This document shows positions 9,355 through 18,511 of a DNA stretch of 59,288 nucleotides, in pieces. Both the position numbers and the translations under genes were made by a program. The first letter of the stretch is position 1; each line of letters opens with the position of its first letter. The stretch is from Terriglobales bacterium (GTDB taxonomy: Bacteria > Acidobacteriota > Terriglobia > Terriglobales > Acidobacteriaceae), in NCBI GenBank assembly GCA_035624455.1, contig DASPRM010000103.1, positions 1 through 59,288 of the forward strand, given 5' to 3'. The notes beneath the pieces were generated by a model. The model searched no databases. It was given only the letters and a program-made list of their open reading frames with translations, and had not been told where the DNA came from.

Positions 9355-10299
9355 TTATCCCGAGCGCAGGATTGCGTCTGCCATCGCGGCCGCCTCCACT
9401 GCAGGTTTGACGTCGTGCACGCGGACAATGTGCGCCCCCTTGAGAATCGTGATAACCATGGCTGCGAGACTGCCATAGAGGCGGTCGTTCGGCGAGGGCA
9501 TGAGCTGGCCATTGGCCAGACGGTGAGCGATGGCTTTTCCCACAAACGATTTGCGCGACGTGGCAGCCAGGATGGGCAGGCCCAATTGCTGTAACTGGTC
9601 GAGGTGTGCCAGCAGGGGATAGTTCTGTTCGTAGTTCTTGCCGAACCCAATCCCGGGATCGATGACGATGCGATCACGCGCAATGCCAGCGCGTTCCGCG
9701 GCACACACGCACTGAGCCAACTCACGTTTCACCGTGCCCAAGACGTCGTCAAGGGGTGGCAGGTGACGCCAGTTGTCCGGCAATCCGCGCATGTGCATCA
9801 TGACCAGGCCGCAATTCAGCCCGGCGATTTTTTCTGCCATCGTCTGATCCCACTGGAGGCCGCTAACATCGTTCACGATGTCGACGCCGGATTCCAAAGC
9901 GGTTTGTGCCACAGGAGCCTTGTAGGTATCGATGGAAAGGACGGCATGCGGACGCAAGTGCCGAAGTTCAGTGATAACCGGCATCACCCGTTTCAATTCC
10001 TCTTCCAGGCTTACGGGTTTTCGCTGTGGATCGGGAGGAGGTGATGGAACTGCGTGCCGGCCTCGATTGACCGGTGTCTCTACCCTGGTACCGGGGCGCG
10101 TAGATTCACCGCCGATATCAATGATGTCGGCGCCTTCGTCGAGCAAGCGCAGGGCGTGCTCGACGGCTCGTGCGCGATCATGGTGCTGTCCGACATCGGA
10201 AAAGGAGTCCGGGGTGACGTTCACGATGCCCATAACCAGGGTCCGTTCGCCTAGTTCCAGACTGCGATTTCCCAGGTTCCAGCAAAAATGCGGACGCAT
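9355..10299 (-). CDS. folP: Dihydropteroate synthase
   Basis: Folate pathway enzyme joining p-aminobenzoate to the pterin pyrophosphate; target of sulfonamides. The 314-residue sequence carries all the usual motifs in order: VNVTPDSFSD, IIDIGGESTRPG, SIDTYKAP, VNDVSGLQWD, MMHMRG, DPGIGFGKNYEQN, AATSRKSFVG and RVHDVK. A stretch of about 24 residues, rich in Pro and Arg (VETPVNRGRHAVPSPPPD), is inserted between GGESTRPG and the EEELKRVMP helix, where shorter enzymes have only a few residues; this is the flexible pterin-side loop. The gene converges on dtd and is divergent from dacB. Confidence 0.95.
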   Translation of the reverse strand: MRPHFCWNLGNRSLELGERTLVMGIVNVTPDSFSDVGQHHDRARAVEHALRLLDEGADIIDIGGESTRPGTRVETPVNRGRHAVPSPPPDPQRKPVSLEEELKRVMPVITELRHLRPHAVLSIDTYKAPVAQTALESGVDIVNDVSGLQWDQTMAEKIAGLNCGLVMMHMRGLPDNWRHLPPLDDVLGTVKRELAQCVCAAERAGIARDRIVIDPGIGFGKNYEQNYPLLAHLDQLQQLGLPILAATSRKSFVGKAIAHRLANGQLMPSPNDRLYGSLAAMVITILKGAHIVRVHDVKPAVEAAAMADAILRSG

Positions 10300-10462
10300 G
10301 GCACATCGATTTTAAACTCAGGAAAGATTCCATCTGCGCCAGGCAACGCTAGACTCAATCGTGGGAAGGACGGCCGCACCCAATGATGGCGGTCTCTTCT
10401 TTGAAACTGGGCGAGGAATCTCCATTTCCGTGATGTGAAAATGCTAAAATGCGTCCGCCTCC

Positions 10463-12064
10463 ATGTACGGAATGCGCGGTGCCGCTCTTCGTCGGGTCAC
10501 TCTAGTTCTGACCCTCCATTTGGCGTTGTTTGCTGTCGCCAAGGACAAGAAAGTCAACTCTTCCCCTTCTGCGCTGGCAGACCGGATTGACAAGGTGCTT
10601 GCCGATCCGGATGTGGCGCGTGGCTTCTGGGGCATTGAGATTATTTCGCTCAAGAAGAATCAGTTGCTGTACTCGCTGAATGGGGAGAAGCTGTTCACGC
10701 CAGCTTCCAACACCAAGTTGTTCACTACCGCAGCGGTGTTGGCGCTGATCGGCCCGGACTACAAGTTCCGTACCACCATCGAAACGAATGGGCAGATAGA
10801 CCGGCACGGGCGTCTGAACGGCGATCTGTACGTGGTGGGCCGCGGTGATCCGAACCTTTCCGGACGCACCCTGCCTTACAACCTGCGAACCGAGCGCAAG
10901 CAACCGCCCATGTGGGTGCTGGAGCAATTGGCCGATCAGTTGACCCAGAAGGGAGTGAAGTACGTCGATGGAGACGTGGTCGGCGACGACTCCTACTTTG
11001 CCTTCGAACGCTACGGGGAAGGCTGGGCGCAGGACGACATGGTGTGGGAGTGGGGCGCTCCGGTTTCGGCACTAACCCTGAACGACAATGTGGTGTTCGT
11101 GAGCATCCTGCCGGCTGATCTTCCCGGCGACAAGGCTTTCGTGAGCGTAAGTCCGGCATCTGGATACTACCGGCTGGACAATCGCATTATGACCACGCCG
11201 CCCTCGACGGGCCCGCGGCGAATTTACATTACGCGCGAACCTGGGGCCAACGTGCTCACGTTGTGGGGCAACATTCCGGCCGACGATCCTGGGGCAAACG
11301 AAGCCCTCGCGATTGAGGACCCGGCTGAGTTCACGGCGGAGATGTTTCGCGAGTTGCTAGAGCGCCGTGGAATCGTCATCAATGGCCGGGCGCGAACGAA
11401 GCACACGGAATTGGCATCGCTCTCAACTTTCAGCGTGACCACGACTGCGCCGGCAGGCGGTGGCGAGGATGTACGGCGAACGCCGCAGCCGACTCCGCAT
11501 GCGGTCTTGGCCAGTTACGACTCGCAGCCGGTGCTGCAAGATCTGCGTGTGGTAAACAAGGTGAGCCAAAACCTGCACGCCGAGCTTATGCTGCGTCTGC
11601 TGGGTAAAGAGAAAGGTAATGCGGGGACGATCGAAGCGGGACTGGAAGTGCTGCGGGGATTTCTTGCCCAGGCTGACATACGATCGGAAGAGTACGTGTT
11701 CTACGATGGATCGGGACTATCCCGGCAGAATCTGGTCACTCCCCATGCGATGGTGAAGCTCCTGCGCTATGCCGATATGCAGTCCTGGGGAGCGAAATTC
11801 GAAGACACACTTCCGGTCGCCGGAGTAGATGGCTCGCTGGCAGACCGCTTCCGTGGCACGAACGCGCAAGGACGGGTGCAGGGCAAGACCGGATCGCTTG
11901 GTCATGTAAACTCGCTTGCCGGCTATGTCACGACGTTAAGCGGGGATCGGCTGGCATTCTCCATCATGGCCAACAACCACAACCTGCCCAACAAGCGAGC
12001 GCTCGAGACCCTCGACCAACTGGTGGATGTGATGGTGGACGATCGCCCCAAAAAGAGCAAATAG
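10463..12064 (+). CDS. dacB: D-alanyl-D-alanine carboxypeptidase/endopeptidase (PBP4, peptidase S13)
   Basis: A 533-residue periplasmic penicillin-binding protein that trims peptidoglycan cross-links. An N-terminal signal (residues about 8-26, RRVTLVLTLHLALFAVA) is followed by the S13 catalytic domain: SxxK as S82-N-T-K85 in TPASNTKLFT, the SxN motif as SQN in NKVSQNLHAE, and KTG in QGKTGSLGH near the C-terminus. The large inserted domain between SxxK and SxN that defines the family is present (DGDVVGDDSYFAFERYGEGW). It converges on the DUF3891 gene. Confidence 0.93.
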   Translation: MYGMRGAALRRVTLVLTLHLALFAVAKDKKVNSSPSALADRIDKVLADPDVARGFWGIEIISLKKNQLLYSLNGEKLFTPASNTKLFTTAAVLALIGPDYKFRTTIETNGQIDRHGRLNGDLYVVGRGDPNLSGRTLPYNLRTERKQPPMWVLEQLADQLTQKGVKYVDGDVVGDDSYFAFERYGEGWAQDDMVWEWGAPVSALTLNDNVVFVSILPADLPGDKAFVSVSPASGYYRLDNRIMTTPPSTGPRRIYITREPGANVLTLWGNIPADDPGANEALAIEDPAEFTAEMFRELLERRGIVINGRARTKHTELASLSTFSVTTTAPAGGGEDVRRTPQPTPHAVLASYDSQPVLQDLRVVNKVSQNLHAELMLRLLGKEKGNAGTIEAGLEVLRGFLAQADIRSEEYVFYDGSGLSRQNLVTPHAMVKLLRYADMQSWGAKFEDTLPVAGVDGSLADRFRGTNAQGRVQGKTGSLGHVNSLAGYVTTLSGDRLAFSIMANNHNLPNKRALETLDQLVDVMVDDRPKKSK

Positions 12065-12090
12065 TCGCTCATCAGATGCTCGCGGCACTA

Positions 12091-12951
12091 TCAAGATAAC
12101 GAGAAATTCAGTCGCGTGATCTCCGGGCCGCTGGGATGCGGATAGCGGGTTGCGGACACGCTGGAGCGAACCAACTGCGGATTGACTACCTCGTGGAATG
12201 GCGAGGGATTGAAGCGGAAAACTCCATCCACAAATTGCAGCTGAATTCTGCAGCCAGCCAGCGTTTGCGGGAATTCCACAGCTTCCTCGGCGCCGCAACA
12301 AAGATAAAGCGAGAGGACATCGCAGAACTGAAGCACGTTTACCAGAGCCTCGATTTCCGCGGCACTGAGGGGAATGTTGCGCTCGAGCCGCCGCTGCCGT
12401 GAATTTTCGAAGTCCAGAAATTCTTCCAGGCACCTGGCGTTGGGGTCATTGTCAACCCGAGCCGCGAGCCGGCCCTGGCCTAAGCGGTAGAAATGGCCGC
12501 TGACCATTCGTCCTGCAAGAGGCGAGATTCGCCCCGCATTGTCGATGGAGCCTTTCCACGCCTGCAGGAAGTCCTCCGGACCGAATTCGAGAAAGCTCAT
12601 GGGATGGCCGGCGCCGCTGACCGGCGGATCGAGATCCAGCGCTGCCTCGAAAGGAAAGGCTGACCAACCCGAGTCGTGCTGGCCGATTGCCTGTATGGCG
12701 TCCGCGGTCAAATTCGGGAATCCGCCGCTACGGAATTGAGTCGCTAGTTCCCCTGAGAGAGCGGCGTGGTCAGGCTGGCGAATCAGGCAATAAGACGGTG
12801 CAACCAGCGTTTGTCGCCTGGCGACCGCTTGCCAGGCGGGCAGGAAACTATGGGTTGTGATTTTGTGAGAAGTAATGAATTCGTTGGGAAGGCTGAAGCC
12901 GTTCGGAATTGGCGATTCCCGGAGAGCGTCAGGTTCGGGGCGAATGACCAT
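12091..12951 (-). CDS. DUF3891 family protein
   Basis: A 286-residue cytosolic-looking protein. QPDHAALSGELATQF (about residues 60-74) and IGQHDSGWSAFPFEA (about 88-102) are His/Asp-rich segments typical of DUF3891 and recall metal-binding hydrolases of the HD type, but the family has no known reaction. A later stretch LCCGAEEAVEFPQ has two adjacent Cys. The first about 40 residues look like an unconserved extension, so the start could be later. It begins only 6 bases downstream of the DUF488 stop, in the same direction, so the two are probably one operon. Confidence 0.75.
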   Translation of the reverse strand: MVIRPEPDALRESPIPNGFSLPNEFITSHKITTHSFLPAWQAVARRQTLVAPSYCLIRQPDHAALSGELATQFRSGGFPNLTADAIQAIGQHDSGWSAFPFEAALDLDPPVSGAGHPMSFLEFGPEDFLQAWKGSIDNAGRISPLAGRMVSGHFYRLGQGRLAARVDNDPNARCLEEFLDFENSRQRRLERNIPLSAAEIEALVNVLQFCDVLSLYLCCGAEEAVEFPQTLAGCRIQLQFVDGVFRFNPSPFHEVVNPQLVRSSVSATRYPHPSGPEITRLNFSLS

Positions 12952-12957
12952 CTCACA

Positions 12958-13386
12958 CTACCGACTCTGCATGCGAGCCCGGGAGCGTCCCGCTCCTGCT
13001 TTCACCGGTCCGGTGTTCGACGGAGGCTTGCGCATGCCCTCCAGCAGTTGCTTGAGGACGGTTGCGTTATTTTGCTCGCTGTTACGAGAGGCAAATACTA
13101 GAGTCAGAGTCTTTCCACTCCGCAGAAGTGCGTAAAGACGCTCCAAAGCCTGGGTAGCCTCCGGGGCGGAGAGCTCGTCAAGGTACTTTTTGCGGAAGGC
13201 AGCAAACTGGTCTGGATTCGCGTGGTACCAGCGGCGCAACTCATTCGACGGCGCCAGATCCTTCAGCCATTCATTGATGCGAACATCACTCTTGTTGAGG
13301 CCGCGCGGCCAGAGTCGATCCACCAGCACACGCACCCCATCGGCCGGAGCCGGCTTCTCGTAGGCGCGCTTGAGGGCGACGGGCAT
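12958..13386 (-). CDS. DUF488 (YeaO-like) protein
   Basis: A 142-residue protein with a clear DUF488 signature: RVLVDRLWPRGLNKSDV, then WLKDLAPSNELRRWYHANPDQF and a central FRKKYLDEL. The C-terminal about 20 residues (KAGAGRSRARMQSR) are Arg/Lys-rich and look like an unconserved tail. The family is common and small; function is unknown. It lies directly upstream of the DUF3891 gene in the same direction and divergent from the cytochrome c gene at 13420. Confidence 0.85.
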   Translation of the reverse strand: MPVALKRAYEKPAPADGVRVLVDRLWPRGLNKSDVRINEWLKDLAPSNELRRWYHANPDQFAAFRKKYLDELSAPEATQALERLYALLRSGKTLTLVFASRNSEQNNATVLKQLLEGMRKPPSNTGPVKAGAGRSRARMQSR

Positions 13387-13419
13387 CGGTCTGATATTTT
13401 ACTCGTTTAGAGTCCAATC

Positions 13420-13773
13420 ATGACCCGTTACACCGGCATCATCGCGGCAACTCTCATTTCCGCAGCAATTGCGGTCGGCTTGACAGCCTGCAGGTCGTCA
13501 GACCAGGGAAAAGGTGAGGTACCGCTCGGCCCGGCACAGGCCCGGGGAAAAGAAGTCTTTCAGGAATACTGTGCGCTTTGTCATCGCGAGGGCAAGCAAG
13601 GTCCAGAGCTGACTGGCATATTGCGCAAGCAATACCTTCCCAGCGGGACTCCCGCCAACGACGAGCGCGTTCGCGATGTCATCACCATGGGACGCGCGAC
13701 CATGCCGGGTTTCGGTCACACTCTTAGCGACACGCAAGTGAACGATCTGATCGCGTACCTGCATTCCCTGTGA
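13420..13773 (+). CDS. Lipoprotein mono-haem cytochrome c
   Basis: A 117-residue exported electron carrier. The N-terminus is a lipoprotein signal with lipobox LTAC (acylated Cys24). The haem is attached at C51-A-L-C54-H55, and Met95 in ATMPGFGH is the probable sixth ligand, so this is a class I c-type cytochrome held to a membrane. The redox partner cannot be told from the neighbours; its 3' end faces the SnoaL-like gene with 15 bases between. ATG at 13420 is the natural start of the signal sequence. Confidence 0.9.
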   Translation: MTRYTGIIAATLISAAIAVGLTACRSSDQGKGEVPLGPAQARGKEVFQEYCALCHREGKQGPELTGILRKQYLPSGTPANDERVRDVITMGRATMPGFGHTLSDTQVNDLIAYLHSL

Positions 13774-13788
13774 ACAGCAAGGCTTGAG

Positions 13789-14388
13789 CTAGCGATCGAG
13801 GCTTCGAGGCTGCGCGGGTTTCTTTTCTTCGGGAGCGGCAGCCTTGGACTCTTGCAGTGCGGCATTGTTCCAGATGCTTCGCGCGATCAGCCAGGAGCCA
13901 TCCGGCTGCCGCTGCAGCACTCGGACCACTTTGTAGTTGAGCTGGACTTCACGATTTTCAGTCGAGGCTGGCCGCACGCGGCTGGAGATTGTGCCCCATT
14001 CCCACGCCCAATCGCCGGAGATGCGAATTTCATTCCACTGCTCGTCGAACGAGAGAATCTCCTCGGTAGGATTCTGTTTGCGGCTGTTCTTGAAGTACTC
14101 CAGGCTGGCTTCCCGGCCTACGACCGGCGCTGCGTTTGGGGGAAGGGTCACGACGTCCTCAGTCCACAAGGAAGAGATTCCGTCGAGGTCGTCGGCGGCG
14201 TTGTAGCGGATGTCTTTTTCATGGAGCATTTCGATCGCGCGCTGATCATCCTTCTGATCCTGCGTCAGTGGCCGTGACTTTGGAGCAGGCGCTCGCGAGG
14301 ATTTGGTCTGTGGCCAGGCAATGACAGCCGAGGCGAGAGTGAAAAACACGACCAGTAGCGCAAGTAGAATGAGGCTGTATCGTCGCAT
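13789..14388 (-). CDS. Secreted SnoaL-like / DUF4440 (NTF2-fold) protein
   Basis: A 199-residue protein with an N-terminal signal (RRYSLILLALLVVFFTLASAVIAW). The core from about residue 45 reads DQRAIEMLHEKDIRYNAADDLDGISSLWTEDVV and later WEWGTISSRV and SWLIARSIWNN, the layout of the cone-shaped NTF2/SnoaL fold often annotated DUF4440. Such proteins bind small ligands or catalyse simple isomerisations, but no catalytic set is certain. The C-terminus is Lys/Pro/Ala-rich. A MITE-like repeat lies just upstream of its start. Confidence 0.75.
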   Translation of the reverse strand: MRRYSLILLALLVVFFTLASAVIAWPQTKSSRAPAPKSRPLTQDQKDDQRAIEMLHEKDIRYNAADDLDGISSLWTEDVVTLPPNAAPVVGREASLEYFKNSRKQNPTEEILSFDEQWNEIRISGDWAWEWGTISSRVRPASTENREVQLNYKVVRVLQRQPDGSWLIARSIWNNAALQESKAAAPEEKKPAQPRSLDR

Positions 14389-14408
14389 ATAGTTCCTTCG
14401 GGTTGTAA

Positions 14409-14575
14409 GAAGCTACCTCATAGTGAACTGAATGGTGCCTCAGGGACTGAAGCCCAGTTTTGCAATCTCTACGGACGGCCTGAAGGCCGTCGCTTTCAAG
14501 ACCATTCGCGAGAAGCGAGTTTTTCCGCAACCTGTGAAGCCGAGCCCTGTCAAAACCGATTTGTGAGATAGCTTC
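14409..14575. repeat. MITE-like element, copy 1 (167 bp)
   Basis: The ends are inverted repeats: GAAGCTACCTCA at 14409-14420 and TGAGATAGCTTC at 14564-14575. The interior has a CTCAGGGACTGAAGCCC segment, a GACGGCCTGAAGGCCGTC hairpin and the TCAAAACCGATTTGTGAGATAGCTTC tail also seen, in related form, at 49615-49744 and 59039-59168. It lies between two divergent genes (SnoaL-like and lipA). No coding capacity. This copy is the longest and most diverged of the three. Confidence 0.7.
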
Positions 14576-14694
14576 CAAGTGCTGCGAACTAGCCTTGGGC
14601 GAGCTGCTTTTGCCCAAGCAGGTTATCTAATGAAGTAGATGCGGGCCAAGGCATGGCCGTAATTGGCCCACGCATCGTAAAATAACTCATTGTC

Positions 14695-15621
14695 ATGTCC
14701 ACCCAGTCGCAGCTGGTGCAGATCGAGATCGGCCCCCGGCCGCGTACGCCCAAGCCCGAGTGGCTTCGCGCCCGCGCTCCGATGGGAGAAAACTATCACG
14801 AGCTGAAGAAACTGGCTCGTGGACTGGGGCTGCACACCGTCTGCGAATCGGCGCAGTGTCCCAACATCGGAGAATGCTGGAATCATAAAACCGCAACTTT
14901 CATGCTGCTGGGCGATTTGTGCACACGGCGTTGTGGTTTCTGTGCCGTCCCCAAGGGCAAGCCCGAACCCATTGATTGGCAAGAACCGGCGCGAGTCGCC
15001 CAAGCAGTGGCGATTCTGGGGCTTAAGCACGCGGTGGTTACCAGTGTAAATCGGGATGACGACAATGTTGGCGGAGCGATGATCTTCGCGGAGACCATTC
15101 GCGAAATCCGCCGACAGGCGCCCGGATGCCGGGTGGAGGTGCTGATCCCCGACTTTCAAGGCATCGAAGAGTGCTTGCGCATCGTGATGGAGGCAAGGCC
15201 GGACATCCTCAATCACAATACCGAGACTGTGCCCCGGCTGTATCGCGCGGTGCGCTCAGGGGCACGTTATGAACGCACACTGGACCTGCTGGAGAGAGCG
15301 AAACAGATTGATCCTGGAGCCGTTACCAAGAGCAGCCTGATGGTGGGAATTGGGGAGGAAAGCGGAGAGTTGATCGATGTTTTCCGCGACCTGGCGTCGC
15401 GCAAGGTGGACATCCTGACGATCGGGCAATACCTGCGGCCTTCGAAAGATCAACTGCCGCTTGCGCGTTTCTACACACCCGATGAATTCCGCTGGCTGAA
15501 AGAAGAAGCGCTGAAGCTCGGATTTCGCCATGTGGAATCAGGTCCGCTGGTGCGATCCAGCTATCACGCACACGAGCAAGCCGACGCCACTGGCCTCAGT
15601 GCCAACCTGCCACTCCAGTAA
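14695..15621 (+). CDS. lipA: Lipoyl synthase
   Basis: Radical SAM enzyme that inserts two sulfurs into protein-bound octanoyl groups to make lipoate. The 308-residue sequence carries the auxiliary-cluster cysteines in [13 protein letters not shown], the radical SAM motif CTRRCGFC, and the C-terminal RSSY motif that supplies a serine ligand. The start at 14695 ([13 protein letters not shown]) lies after a stretch with two inverted repeats (14594-14618; about 14641-14673). The 3' end is 4 bases from that of the histidine kinase (convergent). lipB is not in the window. Confidence 0.96.
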   Translation: MSTQSQLVQIEIGPRPRTPKPEWLRARAPMGENYHELKKLARGLGLHTVCESAQCPNIGECWNHKTATFMLLGDLCTRRCGFCAVPKGKPEPIDWQEPARVAQAVAILGLKHAVVTSVNRDDDNVGGAMIFAETIREIRRQAPGCRVEVLIPDFQGIEECLRIVMEARPDILNHNTETVPRLYRAVRSGARYERTLDLLERAKQIDPGAVTKSSLMVGIGEESGELIDVFRDLASRKVDILTIGQYLRPSKDQLPLARFYTPDEFRWLKEEALKLGFRHVESGPLVRSSYHAHEQADATGLSANLPLQ

Positions 15622-15625
15622 CAGA

Positions 15626-18307
15626 TCAGGAAGACAATCGAGAGAGCACCGCCGCGGGCGGGGTCACGGGCAGAAATACGGATAGTGCGGTTCCCATCCG
15701 CTGGCCCTGACGGCTACTCTTCAGCCATATTTTTCCGCCATGCTTTTCGGCGATGTTCTTGCAGAGCCAGAGCCCAAGGCCCGTTCCCACTTCTTTTTTC
15801 GTGGTGAAGAATGGCTCGAAGACCTTCTTCATTTTTTCGCGCTCAATTCCCGAGCCGGTGTCAGCGATGGTGGTACGTATGCCGGCTCCGGAACGCGAAC
15901 TCCACCTGGAGATCTTCACGGTTAGGGTGCCAGCTTCGTTCATGGCATCGACGGCATTGGCGATCAAATTGGAGAACAGTTGCCGTATTTCCCCGGCGAA
16001 AGCAGTGACTTCGCCTTCATCCTGGTAGCGCTTTTCCACGCGAATACGCTTGGAGGAAAGCTTCCGCATGTAGAGCCTGAGAACGTCGTCGATGGTTTCG
16101 CGGACCTTCAATTTTTCCGGAGCGGTGCCGTCGCGATAGAAGCCGAGCGTCTGGCGAGTGATCTGCGCTGCTCTCGCCAGCTCCTGCTCGGCCTGTACCA
16201 GGTAGTCTTGCGCCGTCTTGCTGAGTGAGGAGTCATTCCTGGCCAAGAAGAGCAGGTTCATGATCGCTTCCAGCGGGTTGTTGATCTCGTGGGCAATGGT
16301 CGCTGCCAGGCGACCGGTAGCAGCCAGTTTTTCAGCGTTACGCAAACTCTGCTCGGCTTTCTTGCGCTCGGTGAGATCGGTGATAAACGTCACATAGCCG
16401 CGCACCTCGCCCTCCTCGCCGAGATCAGGAATGCACAGACTGTGGACAAAGCGATCGCCCCCATGCCGGAAGGGCACCAAGCCTTCGTACTCGGAGATGT
16501 GACCCCGCAAAGCTTCTTCGCGGTGTGGCCGCAGCACTTCGTAAGCTTCGGGACCCAGCACCTCGATGAGGCCCCTGCCCTCGACTTGCAGGTCCTCGCC
16601 CATCCACAGCCTATAGGTTCGATTGGCGAACCGGTAGCGCTGATCGCGATCGACATAGGCGACCAGGCTGGGCAGCGCGTCGATGACCAGGCGCAGTTCG
16701 TTTTCCCGCCGCCGCAGGCCCTCTTCAGCACGCTTGCGCTCGGTGATATCCATGGCTACGCCAACCGCATGAATTGGTATGCCGCGCGAGTCGCGCAACG
16801 CTTTGCCGGTGACCTGGACCCAGCGAACCTCGTCGTCGAGGCTGTTGATCCGAACTTCGTCCGTTTGTTCGCTCTCGTGCTTCAGCATGCGCTCAACCGT
16901 GGCCAGAAGCCGGCTGCGGTCGTCCACATGAACATGCTGCATCAATTCCTGGAAGGTTCCACGTGAGGCGAGGTTCTCGAGGGTTGGTACCTCCGCCGAC
17001 CAGTGCACATCGTTGGCCCGCAGATCCCAATCGTAGGCACCAACTTTGGCGGCGGCCTGGGCTCGGCGAAAGCGCTCCTGGATCGCACGCAGGTTTTCTT
17101 CCGATTTCTTGCGCTCGGTGACGTCCATGTTGATGCCAGTCATACGCAGCGGCGTACCTTCGGAGTCGCAGAGGACGCGACCGCGGATTACCAGCCAATG
17201 CTCACTGCCATCCGGCCAGATGACGCGATATTCGGTCTCGAATTCACTGCGGGTTGCCAATGCGTCTGCGATGACAGCCTTGACTCGCTCCAGATCATCG
17301 GGGTGAACAGCCTTGCGCCATTCGGAGGGCGGGCTCAAGGTGGAAAGGGGACGCCCGTAGAGTTCGGCTCCGCCCTGGTCCCACAGGAGTTCATCGGTGG
17401 CGGCATCCCAATCCCAGGTCGCAGCGTTGGCGGTGGTTAGCGCAAGCTGCAGGCGCTCGCTGGTTCTGCGGACTTCGTCCAGCGCCTGCTGCAATTTCTG
17501 CTCGGCCATTTTGCGGCGGGTAACTTCCGATGTGACGCCCAACACCCGCGATTGTCCTGATTCGTCGACATATACGCGTGCCTTACTGTGGAGCCAGTGG
17601 AGTTTGTCATCGGTGCCGTGGATGCGGTAGTCGAATTCATATTCTCCCCCATTTCTCATCCGATCCTGGATGACGGGGAACATCTTCTGCCAGTCCTCGG
17701 GATAAATGCGGTTGTGCCACTCGGTCGAGTTTCTCGGGGGCTGGCCTCCGAAAGCAGGCAGTTCGCCGTAAGCGGTAAGAGCACTGCTGGAGACGTTCCA
17801 CTCCCAGGCAGTTGCTTCGGCTACATCCAGGGCCAGCGAGAGGCGGTCCTGGCGGCTCTTTAGCTCGTCGCGTACTGCTTTGCGATCGGTGATGTCTTCC
17901 AAAATACCGATGGCCACCGGTTTCTCTGCTTTCCCGGATGGCACAAGGGAAAGTGAGAGCCGTCCCCACATGATGGAGCCGTCTTTGCGCCGGTAGCGCT
18001 TCTCAATGGTGTAGCTTCTGCACTCGCTGCGGATGAGACGCTGAAAGAAGATCGCGTCTTTGGAGACATCGTCCGGATGAGTGACGCCGTCTACACCCAG
18101 GCGCACCAGTTCTTCCTGCGAATATCCCAGCATTTCCTGCAACGCGGGATTAACTCCCAAGACCTCGCCGTCGGCGGCTACCAATGCGATTCCAATGGCG
18201 GCATTCTGAAATACCGCCCGAAAGGCCTCGGGGCTGAGCACGCCGGAAGGCGGCGAGGGTTCTGCTTCCTGCTGCAGAAAAGCGCCAGATTTTTGTGCGT
18301 ATTCCAT
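15626..18307 (-). CDS. Multi-PAS sensor histidine kinase
   Basis: An 893-residue kinase without a transmembrane segment. Five PAS/PAC units follow one another (about residues 28-145, 155-270, 280-400, 410-525, 535-655), most closed by the PAC motif DITERK or a close variant such as DVTERKK. A dimerisation/phospho-acceptor helix reads ATIAHEINNPLEAIMN (His near 668), followed by the ATPase domain with NLIANAVDAM (N box), DTGSGI (G1) and GTGLGL (G2). The sequence ends soon after the ATPase, with no receiver domain. Signals sensed are unknown; the PAS array suggests redox or small-ligand input in the cytoplasm. No response regulator gene is adjacent. Confidence 0.93.
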   Translation of the reverse strand: MEYAQKSGAFLQQEAEPSPPSGVLSPEAFRAVFQNAAIGIALVAADGEVLGVNPALQEMLGYSQEELVRLGVDGVTHPDDVSKDAIFFQRLIRSECRSYTIEKRYRRKDGSIMWGRLSLSLVPSGKAEKPVAIGILEDITDRKAVRDELKSRQDRLSLALDVAEATAWEWNVSSSALTAYGELPAFGGQPPRNSTEWHNRIYPEDWQKMFPVIQDRMRNGGEYEFDYRIHGTDDKLHWLHSKARVYVDESGQSRVLGVTSEVTRRKMAEQKLQQALDEVRRTSERLQLALTTANAATWDWDAATDELLWDQGGAELYGRPLSTLSPPSEWRKAVHPDDLERVKAVIADALATRSEFETEYRVIWPDGSEHWLVIRGRVLCDSEGTPLRMTGINMDVTERKKSEENLRAIQERFRRAQAAAKVGAYDWDLRANDVHWSAEVPTLENLASRGTFQELMQHVHVDDRSRLLATVERMLKHESEQTDEVRINSLDDEVRWVQVTGKALRDSRGIPIHAVGVAMDITERKRAEEGLRRRENELRLVIDALPSLVAYVDRDQRYRFANRTYRLWMGEDLQVEGRGLIEVLGPEAYEVLRPHREEALRGHISEYEGLVPFRHGGDRFVHSLCIPDLGEEGEVRGYVTFITDLTERKKAEQSLRNAEKLAATGRLAATIAHEINNPLEAIMNLLFLARNDSSLSKTAQDYLVQAEQELARAAQITRQTLGFYRDGTAPEKLKVRETIDDVLRLYMRKLSSKRIRVEKRYQDEGEVTAFAGEIRQLFSNLIANAVDAMNEAGTLTVKISRWSSRSGAGIRTTIADTGSGIEREKMKKVFEPFFTTKKEVGTGLGLWLCKNIAEKHGGKIWLKSSRQGQRMGTALSVFLPVTPPAAVLSRLSS

Positions 18308-18435
18308 GTCCCCAACAACACGAGTGGCTTGACGACGTTTGGCTGGGCCGCGGCTGGTTGGAACATCATACAGGAAATCTCATTGTCCGCTCATCTCTGC
18401 TCGGCGGAGATCGAGCCGTGATGTGGGATAATGTT

Positions 18436-18452
18436 GTTGACGCTGCGTCAAC
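18436..18452. promoter_or_regulatory. Perfect inverted repeat upstream of tldD (possible operator)
   Basis: GTTGACGC-T-GCGTCAAC is an 8-1-8 perfect palindrome in the 204-base intergenic region between the divergent histidine kinase and tldD genes, about 60 bases before the tldD start. The symmetry and position suggest a binding site for a dimeric regulator, but no family can be named and the palindrome could be chance. Confidence 0.35.
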
Positions 18453-18511
18453 GGGCCGTTTGTGCTCTTCGAATCAAGGCTGCGCGCCCGGGCATCTAAT
18501 CGGTATTCATC

